Assembly (NCBI GenBank): GCA_050084985.1
Contig: JBITNC010000001.1
Location: 142,042,001-142,106,000 of the forward strand
Source: Nageia nagi
Taxonomy: Eukaryota > Pinophyta
Direction: 5' to 3'
DNA: 64,000 bases
Position 1 is the stretch's first letter. Each line of letters starts with the position of its first letter. The notes beneath the pieces are model-generated. The model did no database searches, was not told where the DNA came from, and was given only the letters and a program-made list of their open reading frames with translations. Positions 1-9,560 of this stretch are shown one piece after another. The position numbers and the translations under genes are program-made.

Positions 1-575
1 ACACACATCATTAACATCCTAAAATATGTAGATCTATAAGTATAAATTGAAATGCATGATACAAGATGAAGGGAATAGCAAATATGAGATAGGTGGTGTT
101 ATGAAATAAATTTTTTGGCAATAAAGGACCCTCATCATCATTATCAAATGGTAGTATTGGATAAATATTTTAAAAGCAAATTCTTATGCACTTCTTCTTT
201 GTACATGTAATTTCATTACTTCAATCACCCCTCCAAAGAGGGACAAAATGTAGAAGCCTAAAAATGAATTATTATTTATTAAATAATTCATTTTATAAAC
301 ATCAAGTATATTTATTGTAAAAAGGGACTAAAATATACCCAAGGCAATGTAATCAATGTATTGGACCATAGAACAATGTAAAGGGTGTCACCTATCAATA
401 AAGACACCACAAATAATGTAATGATCATTGATGACCTAGCATTTTATGTCCATCATATGTAGACATTAAACTAACATCAATTTCCTTTTTATATTTTTCT
501 CCCTTTTTTTTATTTTCCTTTTTTTTTTTTGCTATCTACACGTTGTTAACGATATGTAGATAGTAATGCATGTTG
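1..575. other. AT-rich stretch, no gene seen
   Basis: No reading frame or RNA gene is recognisable. The stretch contains a T-rich run near 490-530 and short AT-rich direct repeats. It probably continues the repeat context of the gypsy relic that follows. Confidence 0.4.
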
Positions 576-1700
576 CTAACAATGTGGATCCTCACCATAT
601 GCATATGGAAATTCTTTATACCCTATTGTACCATCATTTTGAATTATTTTTTCTATCATATCTATAATTGAGTGCTCTTTTTCATTATCTTTTTCAAATA
701 ATAATGCCTTTAAGGCATATAATATGGTTGATATGGAGAAATATAGTTCTTTCCTAAAATCCATTAGAACTAAACTCTGACTATATCTCAAAAATCCATC
801 CATGAGAGATAATTTATTATGAATAACTATAGTATCTACAGTCATATAAATATTTAACAATGAAATATCAACTCTTATCCCTCTAATAATCTTATTAATA
901 TGAACAATCCATTCTAAATAACACATGACAAAACAAGGATCTAAACCAAGCATATCAATATAAGACCTTGTAAAATCACTATGACTCTCAATAAACTTGT
1001 TTATGTAGCTTTTTTCTTATGGTGTTGGAAGAGTAGCTTCAAATTCAACCAATTCATCATCCTTTTGTAATAATAGCAAAGATCCATTCAACCTTGAAAT
1101 CTCATTTTCTTCCTTATTTTCCTCATTTAAGTTAGCCAATTTATAACATGCCCCCATGTAGTCCAATATATCATCTTTATTATAGCAATCAAACTCAAGT
1201 GGAATAACATCATTATACCATGATTTATCATCAATATCATCATAAATAGGAAAAGATAACATATCCTAATATGATGTTTCTAAACCTTTTTAAATACTCT
1301 TACAACTATCAACCATATATTCTTGCACAAAAGGATATGAAAAGATATTACTCATTACTATTTCGTCTACTAAAGGAGTTAGATCTAATGAGAGTGATGA
1401 TGTAGAGCAAGAACCATCTTCCTCAAATTTGGGGGCCTCTTGATCATGTGGTGGGGAATAATTATGGATCTCCTTAGATAAGGATGAGATGAATATACCA
1501 TCATATTCCTCTTCACTTTGCTATGATTTCTTGCTATTCTTAAAATTGGTAAGTTATGCAACTATAATAGGATTTGGCACTATCAATGAACTACTTGAAA
1601 CTTTCAATTCATTTACCTCTTTGCATAGTATGCATGCTTCTTTGATCATCTTTCAAAATTCTTCTTCCATTTTAACACTGATAATGGCCTAGAAAAAACT
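576..1700 (-). pseudogene. Relic of Ty3/gypsy pol: pre-RT linker and part of RT
   Basis: Read on the minus strand, most of the interval gives a nearly continuous polypeptide with a few in-frame stops. An acidic linker (1017-1490) leads into a segment reading RSYIDMLGLDP, which resembles the SYEDMPGLDP motif that precedes gypsy reverse transcriptase in plant elements. It is followed by LSLMDGFLRYSQ, a match to the LSFMDGFSGYNQ block of RT. The stretch between these blocks is much shorter than in intact RT, so an internal deletion is inferred. Protease, the RT YxDD box, RNase H and integrase are not seen nearby. The assignment rests on motif recall, not alignment. Confidence 0.55.
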
Positions 1701-2099
1701 ATAAATAATGCTAACAATGTAGATCTGTTACAAAATTCTCTTGAGATCTCATTGGGAGGGAAAGATAAATTGAAAAGATGGGTTCACCAAAATATAGACC
1801 ATAAATAATGAATTAAATAAATAATTCAGTAATATGATTTACAATATATTATATGTTTGAAGCAATACAAACCATATATGATCTCTAATTGATGTATAAA
1901 CCTCATACATGAATAAAGTGTTTCAAGTACATATGAAATGAGTGGTCATACACCTAGTTTTTGATCATTAGTGAGCTCTAGATAGTTGAATTACTACATC
2001 ATAAATTTATATGGAAAGCATGTCATTAGTTGCATAGATTAGGTAGATCCACATGAATGAATTGGAGTATGTGGATCAAGATGAAGAGTATTACAAACC
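1701..2099. other. Spacer between two element relics
   Basis: AT-rich, no convincing coding sequence. It lies between the gypsy relic and the end of the copia LTR and may belong to either. Confidence 0.35.
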
Positions 2100-2588
2100 T
2101 GAAGGAATTAGTTCTACATTAATCCTCAAGGTCCAAGACTATAGGAAACTTAATCATTCAACATCTACAAGCTAATAACACCATTCACATAAGATAACAC
2201 CAATATAAGTGGTTCCTCCCTCTTTGGGAGTACATCCACAACTAGATCTCAATTCTCAAACTATGCACCCTCTTACTACAATTCCTTTCTCTCCTACACA
2301 AACTAGTAGAGTAATCTTACTCAAAATCTAAGTGATATTACAAGAGGAGAGGCCTGATATTTATAGCATGAGAGCACCTCCCTAACCTCCCTTTAACCCA
2401 AGGGTAAGGTTAGGGTTACAATAAATATATTACCTAACTTTAACCTACCAACTCACCACATGGTAAGGTCAAAGTTTACATGATAAAGAATTCAATTAAT
2501 CCCTTAAGGTATCTAAATATCCTTTAAGTGATTAATTGAATTTAAAAGGAGTTTAGATATTCACAATATTTCATTACAAATTCTAACA
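2100..2588 (-). repeat. 3' LTR of copia-1 (left edge provisional)
   Basis: On the minus strand the LTR begins TGTTAGAATTTG at 2588, directly after the purine tract AAAGGGGAG (about 2589-2598). A TATA box (TATAAATA) lies near 2355-2365. A hairpin of the type seen in copia R/U5 regions lies at about 2198-2243, with arms GTGG and CCAC around CTCCC and GGGAG. Similar hairpins occur at 43888-43918 and around 44770-44800. The CA end near 2100 is a guess from the dinucleotide; no target duplication was found across the LTR, which fits a 3' LTR of a larger element. Confidence 0.55.
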
Positions 2589-3281
2589 CTCCCCTTTAAT
2601 ACAATATTGGGATAGAGCGTAGAAGAGAGAAGAGAGAGAGTAAGAGAGAGTTCTCCTCCATAGGGATACAAGCAGAGATGAGAACATTTACATATTTGAG
2701 AATATTTTTGAGAACTATTTTGAGACTCACTACATTACCATTTGACAAAATGGTTTACAATACAATCATTAACCACAACTAGTTTCACTATACATAGTAG
2801 TTGATCAACTTTTAGCTGACATGTGAGTCTCCATGAGCTTGCTTACATAAGGTGAGTAACCTGCATTTCTGAATAAGATCCTGCATTCTACAAGCAACTC
2901 ATGAACAAAATCAATTAGATGCATCATATATTCATTTTATTAATAAGAGAATCAAATAATGCCATCTTAGAAATAACTAATCAATGGTGCACTATAAGTC
3001 ATCACAGAGATGCTAAGCCATCACTCATAGTCACATATTGTATATAGACATGTGTTGATTATTAATAGAGCATAACATATAGATGACTGTACAATGCCTA
3101 AAGACACATACCAGATCTTCTCATATGAATACTTGAACAATGAAACTGATTGATCAATTATATGCTCAAAAAATTGTACAACAAGTTTCTCATGTAGAGC
3201 AAACTTACCACGGAGGTATAAAATGTACAAGAAGTTCCTCACACAAAGTGAACTTACCATGGAGGTATATCATAATCAACA
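2589..3281 (-). other. copia-1 noncoding tail with GA-rich tract
   Basis: Noncoding interval between the RNase H end and the 3' LTR. It includes a GA-rich microsatellite-like run (about 2617-2650). A second purine tract (CAAGGGGAG on the minus strand, near 3350) sits at the end of the RNase H frame, so two polypurine-like sites about 750 bp apart compete as the plus-strand primer. Confidence 0.5.
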
Positions 3282-3935
3282 CTATATAACAACAAAAAAA
3301 GGGACTCTTAGAGTTGAAGTTGTCATCACTAACAAAAGTTCAAACTTCACTCCCCTTGAGGGCAACTTCACCAACCCAAGAGAATCCCTAAGCTTGCTGA
3401 ATTGAGCTTTAGGAAGGGGCTTGGTGAATAAATAAGTAGAGTTTACAGTAGATGGACAATACTCCAAGTGTATGATGTCATCTAGAACCTTCTCCCTGAT
3501 AAAATGGGCTTGGATTTCCACATGTTTGGTTCTCTGATGGAACACAGGATTCTTAGCCAAAGAGATAGCCAATTGATTATCTGAAGAAATAAGATATGGG
3601 CCATTTTGCTCATACCCAATTTCATTTAGAAGATGCCTTAGCCAAATAGCTTCCTGGGTGGCAATAGACATGGTTTTATATTCAACTTTGATGGTAGAAA
3701 GAGTCACAGTAGATTGCTTCTTAGAAGCCCAAGAGATAGCACCTGAACTAATGCTGAACACATATGCAAAGGTTGATTTTCTCTCATCTCTATCTCCCCC
3801 ATAATCAGAATCTGAGAACCCAAAGAGAACAATCAAGGGCACTTTGGAATACTTAAGAGCAAGATCCTTTGTCCCTACCACATACCTCAAGATTTGCTTA
3901 ACAGCATTGAGGTGCTCAACATATGGTTTTTGCAT
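3282..3935 (-). pseudogene. copia-1 RNase H domain
   Basis: This is the C-terminal RNase H of the copia polyprotein, which degrades the RNA strand during reverse transcription. Visible motifs are SDSDYGGDRDERKST (first acidic residue), a region aligned to the usual STEAEY block in which the glutamate survives, and SDNQLAISLAKNP with the later acidic residue. The HQRTKHVEIQAHFIRE block is typical of copia RNase H. An in-frame stop at 3936-3938 separates it from the RT segment. The frame runs beyond the usual end of the domain through the purine tract. Confidence 0.85.
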
Positions 3936-4853
3936 GAATCATGCCATCAGATTCACTGCAAAGGTAATATCAGGTCGAGAGATAGTCAGATACAGAAGAC
4001 TACCGATCAATTGCCTATAAGTTGTAGCATCAGCCAACTGAGAATCTAAGCTCAAACATACAATGATTCTAGGAGAAATAGGTATTGCAACATATCTACA
4101 CTCCTCCATTCCAAACTTTTGCAAGATGTCTAATATATACTTAAATTGACTAAGATAAGTACAATCTTTGTGTTGGTATACTTGCATCCCAAGATAGTAA
4201 TGCAATAGGCCTAGATCAGTCATTTCAAATGTTGCCTTCAGTTTGGATATGCACTCTTGGATGATTTCAATATTATTGCCAGTTATGAGAAGATCATCCA
4301 CATAAAGGAGAATTAAGACCATGTCTTTTCCTTGATTGAGTACATAGAGATCTGAGTTAGAGAAGCACTTGGAAAAACCAATATCTACAAAGAATCCTAA
4401 AATTTTCTTGTACCATGCTCTAGGTGATTGCTTAAGTCCATACAAAGACTTCTTTAGCTTGCACACAAAAGACTCTTTACCTTTTGAAATAAATCCTTCT
4501 GGTTGATTCATGTAAATTTCTAAGTCCAAGTCACCATTGAGAAATGCACTCTTGACATCAAGTTGAAAAACTTTCCATCCTTGAGCTGTAGAAAGAGCAA
4601 GGATTATCCTGATAGTAGGCATCTTGGCCATAGGAGCAAAGGTTTCCTCATAATCAATACCATATTTCTAAGTGAATCCTTTGGCCACTAACCTTGCTTT
4701 GTATTTTTCAATTTCTCCATCAAAATTGTACTTGACCTTGTATATCCATTTATTTCCAATCACATTTTTCTCATTGGGATAAGGAACCAAATCCCAAGTT
4801 TCATTTTTCATGAGTGCCTCATACTCAACTTTCATAGCTTCCATCCAACACTC
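3936..4853 (-). pseudogene. copia-1 reverse transcriptase
   Basis: RNA-dependent DNA polymerase domain. On the minus strand the block preceding 4631 reads as a copia RT N-terminus (GNKWIYKVKY and [10 protein letters not shown]) interrupted by a stop. The open part carries [24 protein letters not shown] and the catalytic YVDDLL box. The C-terminal SLLYLTISRPDITFAV block is typical of the family. The YVDD motif is intact, so the RT core is among the best preserved parts, but stops isolate it from integrase and RNase H. Confidence 0.88.
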
Positions 4854-6000
4854 TTACTTGGAAGCTTCTTTGAAGGTTGATGGCTCATTCTTATTATTAA
4901 TTTTGGTAAATAAAGATTTATTCAAGGTCATACTACTTGTAATTCTCTGAGCTAGAGAATTTTGCTCTTGTGGTGACTTCCCTACATTATCATCCAACCA
5001 GTTAGGTGCAGGCAAAGAATCATCTGAATCAGACACCTCAGCATGAGAATTCATATCCTCAGGAAGTTCATTGAACTTGACATCCCTAGAAATAAAGACT
5101 ATTTTATGGGATGAGGAGTAGAGCCTGTAACCTCTATGTTGATTATCATACCCCATAAAGATGCATTTTTTTGATCTTTTATCCAACTTCCTTCTTTTCT
5201 TTGAGGTAATGAAGGCAAATGCATCACAATCGAAGACCCTAAAGTGTGAGATGTTAGGTTTCTTTCCTTTCCATGCTTCATACAGAGTTTTACCTTCAAC
5301 TGCTTTAGTAGGACACCTATTTAGGGTGTGAATAGCTTCACCCCATAAGAAACTAGGAAGGTTACCCAACATGCACCTTGCCATTTCCATAATGGTTTGA
5401 TTCTTCCTTTTAGCAACTCCATTTTATTGAGGGGTGTAAGGGATTGTGAATTGCCACTTGATCTCATGTTTAACACAATAGTCATTAAACTCATTACTAT
5501 TATACTCACCCTCATTATCAGATCTCAACATCTTGATCTTAAAATCAGTTTGATTTTCAACAAGAGCCTTGAAGTCTTTAAACCTATCAAAATTTTGATC
5601 CTTGTGCTCAAGTAGATAACCAAATGTCATCCTGCTGAAGTCATCAATGAAGGTCAGAACATAAGAAGCTCCCCCTAGAGACTTAGTCTAAAATGGACCC
5701 ATCAAATCTGAATGCACAAGCTGAAGAGGATGAGTAGTCTGAGTTGCCTTATCTTTTTCAAACATTTGCCTATTCATCTTTCCTAGAATGCACCTTTCAT
5801 AGAGACCAATTGTGGGTGAAATATTAGGTAAACCTTTCATAAGTTCTTGATTTTTCATATGTTGAATACTCTTGTGGTTAAGGTGCCCTAATCGTTGATG
5901 CCAAAGATTTCCCTTTGAACAAACATTTGTAGCAAGACACATCTTTGAAGGAACTTGATCCACAATATAAAGGTCATCCTTTACTGATCCTTTCATCAAG
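4854..6000 (-). pseudogene. copia-1 gag-pre-integrase and integrase
   Basis: Integrase inserts the cDNA into the chromosome. The N-terminal zinc region reads WHQRLGHLNHKS, but its first cysteine is replaced (YERC where CxxC is expected). The core has LVHSDLMGPF (first Asp) and LRSDNEGEY (second Asp). The third residue, normally the Glu of GVAERKN, is Lys (codon at 5409-5411). A stop replaces a glutamine codon in the TPQQNGV block (5424-5426), and another lies near 5686. A C-terminal GKKPNISHFRVFDCDAF segment matches the copia integrase tail. Loss of the catalytic Glu makes this enzyme dead. Confidence 0.88.
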
Positions 6001-6480
6001 GTGGCAAGTCCTTTCTTAACACACTAGGAGTGTGAGGTAAACTCAAATGAGTATCCTTTCCTTGTAATCTGAATTACGGAGATAAGATTCATCCTTAGTT
6101 TAGGCACATAAAAGACATTTTCAAGAACCTTTCCATGAATCTTCACACTCCCTATTCCTTGAACATCAAGGATTGAATTATCACCTATCACAACTACATC
6201 CTTCTTGTACTTATAAAAGTTTTCAAACTTATCCTTTTCATAACATGTGATTAGTGCATCCTAAATCAACAATCTAATCATTTGAAATAGTTTGAGTCAC
6301 TGAGTAGTAGGCAATAGTAGCAACATGCTTGGTCTTCTTTTTATTATTGAAATTTTTCACATTTGCATTTCCCTTGCCTTTTTCAGTAAATTTCTTTTTA
6401 CAACAATCATACTCTTTGTGACCAAAGATGCCACAAAAGTTACAATTTCCATCAAACTTTTCTTTAGGTGTTGGATTGCT
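6001..6480 (-). pseudogene. copia-1 zinc knuckle and aspartic protease
   Basis: A CCHC zinc knuckle (C-NF-C-GIFG-H-KEYD-C, the CX2CX4HX4C pattern) lies near 6400-6445 in a different frame from the upstream gag, so a frameshift occurs around 6490-6540. The protease active site reads VDLGCTNHM: the Ser of the normal DSG is Leu (codon 6262-6264), and a stop lies two codons upstream (6274-6276). The domain would process the polyprotein in an intact element. Confidence 0.8.
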
Positions 6481-7241
6481 TGATCCAGCTTTGTCATTCC
6501 TTTACTTGAAGTTGCCATTATTGTTTCCCTTTTCTCATGCTTCTTGAAGGTAGATGAGGATTTGTTATCTTTGAATTTATAATGTTTGAACTTCTTCTTG
6601 AAAGGAGTTATGGTTGCTCCTAGAGCAATGCTTTTGTCCTTTGGAGAAAAGTTCAACATTTTCTTATTCAAAGTTTCCTCATGCTTCAGAAGGAGTCTAG
6701 AAAGGTTATCAAGAGAGATGACATCTTCTTCATCATCGAGCCTAGTTTCCATAACCATGACAAAGTTACTAAACTTTGTAGAAAGACTTTGAAGAATGAT
6801 GAAGACCATGAACATATCATTGATCCAGTTGCACCCACAGCCAACCAGTTGTGTCCTGAGGTCAATGATTTTGGTCAAGTAAATAGAAGCACTTTCATCT
6901 TCACCTTGATGATATTGCAACAAATTTTGTAAAATAGTGAACCTCCTTGAAAATTTTGACCCAAGGTAAATTTTCTTCAGCCTATCCTAAGCTTCCTTTG
7001 CGAATGTTGAAGAAGATATCATAAGAAGTGCATCATTTGAAACTGCATGATAAATCATTGAAGTTGCTAACTCATTCTTTGAGTTGTAGATTTCAAGAGC
7101 CTTCTCATCTGTAGGAGCAACCAAGTCTTCATTAACTGTCTACCATAGCTTCCTTGCTTGTAACTTAGCTTTCATATGAGGTTCCCATATGTAGAAGTTG
7201 GAACCATCAAGTATATGCTTGGGTATGAAGGTTTCAACCAT
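6481..7241 (-). pseudogene. copia-1 gag
   Basis: The Met at 7241 opens a copia gag reading ETFIPKHILDGSNFYIWEPHM, the substrate-like N-terminus common to UBN2/gag proteins of this group. A stop at TGG-TAG near 7140 and a second stop near 6990 split it. The open part (6357-6923) has DLRTQLVGCG and KTLNKKMLNFSPKD blocks. Start choice follows from alignment of the first residues to the typical copia gag start. Nothing like a PBS precedes it. Confidence 0.78.
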
Positions 7242-9023
7242 TGCTACATAAAAGTAAATAAATAAGTAGAATGAATAAATTTCTACAATTTACCATCTAT
7301 ACAAATCAAACATTGATAAGTAAACATGTCCCACATGTGCAAACTTATAAACCAAGATCCATAGAAGGATGAAGTTGAGGTTGTTTTCTTGTATAGAATT
7401 AGGCCTTCACCTAGATGCCTGCAAAGTGGAGCCCAAGTACTACCAGTCCTCAACCAGTTCACCTTGGTCAGTAATATACTCTCTCAAGGAGAAGTACCAA
7501 CTATTTTCCAAGGATCTGATGTATGTTGGACCGACCATTTTAATTATCTTGTTTAAGGTTTTCAAGTTTTTCTCCTAGGTTATCAGGATAATCCCTGAAT
7601 TGACGTGCAGACATGTGGTATCACTACACACATGCCTATCTACCTAATAGAGTTATGTCCAATCCAACAGAGGTCTTAGGGGAAATTGAGATGGATTTAC
7701 CACCACTTGGTTCTTCGAACTAAAAAGGCTCTAGTCTGCCCTATCCTCCCCTCGTGGCTCCCCAAACAAGTCATGTTGTGGAAAAGTACATGTGGATGTG
7801 TTCATTTTAGGGGTTACTTTCAATATTTTGCATTTTACAAGTATAAAGCAATTATGCAAAAATATAAAGTAAAGTATTAAAAATACATCATCCAATGGGT
7901 TTTGTACTAACCCCTAAAGGACATTTTTACATTTTGCATACTTGCTCAAGTTCATAAATTCATTCAACACTTTAATGAATTTAAAAAGGCTAAGTCCTAC
8001 TTAGCATTAATCCATTCATTAATTTTTAAAAAAAATTGCATAAGTTCTATACTTAGCATGAATTCATTTTTAAATGTTTTAAGTCCTACTCATGACTAGT
8101 AAAAAGAAATGCCATAAATCACTTAGCAAAGAATGCCTAAGGTTTATTCATAACTTAACATTTAATGAATAAGTCCATTCATACTTGGCATAAATCATGA
8201 ATTCATAGACAATACTTAAGTCCTACTTTAGCATTAGTTTAAGCATTTAGAGAAAAAAAATGCATAAGTTAAGCATTAGCAAACTTGATATTTAATGACT
8301 TAAAAAAAAAAGGCACTAAATTCTCCCCTTCTTACTTTAAAAAAGGCACTATAAGCATTTAATTTGAACTTAAAGAAAGTAAATTTTAGAAATACTTGAT
8401 CATGTAGCTCCAAAAAATTTCCTCTTTTAGGTAAGAAAAATATCATGCTCATAAAACTTATGGAGTAAAGAGACTTTAATTTTTGGACAACCACATCTTG
8501 CAAGAGGTAAGGTGTTTACCTATTAAAACTTTATGAGGTTTGACTATCATGCTCAACAAAATTAAATTAGCCTCCTTTTTGGAAAAAAAAACTTCTACCC
8601 AACAAGGTTTGACTTCAAATAATTAATGCTTCTTACCAAAAAATTAAAGCATTAGAGAGACTTTACAAAAAATTTCCAACTCAAAAATTAATGCATTGTC
8701 TCTCATCCAACAAGAAGTTGTTGAAAAGTTTGTTGTTTTTAATGAAGAGAGGTAAAAAAAATGTTGATAAACATGAGGAGAAGGCTTAGGGAAGAGGAAC
8801 AGCTAGATTAACAAAGGAAGGGGCTCTACCAAGGGTACAATTTCAGCCGAGGGCGACACTTTTTCCTCTGCACAAAACCTAGCTTCCATCAGGAAAATTT
8901 CTATATCCAAAGCATGGTGGGTGGGGAAATTTTTGGCTGATCATCGAAATCCTTGTAATTCTATGCATTCTATTTTATTTGCTTTCCTTTGCCCATGGTT
9001 TCAATTTCTCTATGCAGTTTTAG
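7242..9023. other. Repeat-rich spacer
   Basis: No supported gene. AT-rich, with an internally repetitive zone at 7920-8300. The part near 8800-9010 is less AT-rich and leads to a polypyrimidine tract ending in AG just before an exon-like segment, so it may be intron of a host gene. Confidence 0.4.
7920..8300. repeat. Degenerate short direct repeats
   Basis: Phrases such as AAGTCCTACT, TTAGCAT and CATGAATTCAT recur in loose order with spacing of tens of bases. No fixed period is visible by eye. It could be an eroded satellite or the U3 region of an unrecognised element. Confidence 0.4.
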
Positions 9024-9266
9024 AAATTCGATGGGTATGGCATCATGATTGATGCTAGGAGCATGGGTTCCAAGGTTCATGTATTCGAGTACGTGAATGA
9101 GGGAGGAATTCCACAGGTTAAAGGGGCATCTCCTTCATTGAAGATGAAGCTGGGGCTTTCAGCATTTGCTTTGAGGCCTAGGAGGGTAGGAGTTTCGATG
9201 GTGGAACTGATAGAGTTTGTTAGGAAGAGGGTTCCGAAGAATCGGAGGAGTGAAGAGGATTCATAG
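9024..9266 (+). pseudogene. Exon-like 3' end of an unidentified host gene
   Basis: The segment stands out from its AT-rich surroundings by balanced codon use. A polypyrimidine stretch (about 8998-9013) followed by CAG at 9015-9017 and TTTTAG at 9018-9023 supplies acceptors; only the second keeps the frame open. The frame then reads about 80 residues (KFDGYGIMIDARSMGSK, then FALRPRRVGVSMVELIEFV) to a TAG-type stop at 9264-9266. I do not recognise the family and find no upstream exon, so it may be a gene end, a gene fragment carried by a transposon, or a pseudogene. A 100-N gap follows 200 bp downstream. Confidence 0.4.
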
Positions 9267-9460
9267 TTTGTAACACAATTCGCCCAGCAAAAAAGGTCTC
9301 AACAATGATTTGTTTACAGATTTTTTTTTTTTTAAATTAAACCAACAATGATCAAACCAATACTAATTTTAATATTGTATTCCTCCTTTTAAAAATGTTT
9401 ATACATAAATATATATAAAGTTGCAAAAATAAGAAAATTGAAATTTCTCCCTCTCACAAA
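9267..9460. other. Spacer before assembly gap
   Basis: AT-rich, no feature recognised. Confidence 0.4.
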
Positions 9461-9560
9461 NNNNNNNNNNNNNNNNNNNNNNNNNNNNNNNNNNNNNNNN
9501 NNNNNNNNNNNNNNNNNNNNNNNNNNNNNNNNNNNNNNNNNNNNNNNNNNNNNNNNNNNN
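9461..9560. other. Assembly gap (100 N)
   Basis: Exactly 100 unknown bases, the usual placeholder for a scaffold join of unknown length. It truncates the 3' part of gypsy A: the homologous region of gypsy B continues for about 1.6 kb of ORF-X plus an LTR that are missing here. Confidence 0.97.

Larger units (their letters stand above)
2100..7241 (-). mobile_element. Degenerate Ty1/copia retrotransposon (copia-1), minus strand
   Basis: From 7241 down to 3282 the minus strand encodes copia domains in the expected order: gag, CCHC zinc knuckle, protease, integrase, RT, RNase H. A polypurine tract and a 3' LTR with TATA box follow at 2598-2100. No matching 5' LTR or initiator-Met tRNA primer site is visible right of 7241, so the element looks cut off immediately before gag. 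Frameshifts and nonsense codons are scattered throughout, and key catalytic residues in protease and integrase have changed. The element is therefore inactive. It shares no obvious close identity with the younger copia element at 51559-56685. Confidence 0.85.

Noticed and set aside
7242-8300. Search for a 5' LTR and PBS of copia-1 right of its gag
   Set aside because: No sequence matching the LTR at 2100-2588, no TATA plus hairpin, and no complement of TGGTATCAGAGC was found.
8335-8360. CACTATAAG near 8346 as a possible 5' end of the CACTA element
   Set aside because: Only the first seven bases agree with the 3' terminus CACTATAATACAAAAC and no subterminal repeats follow.
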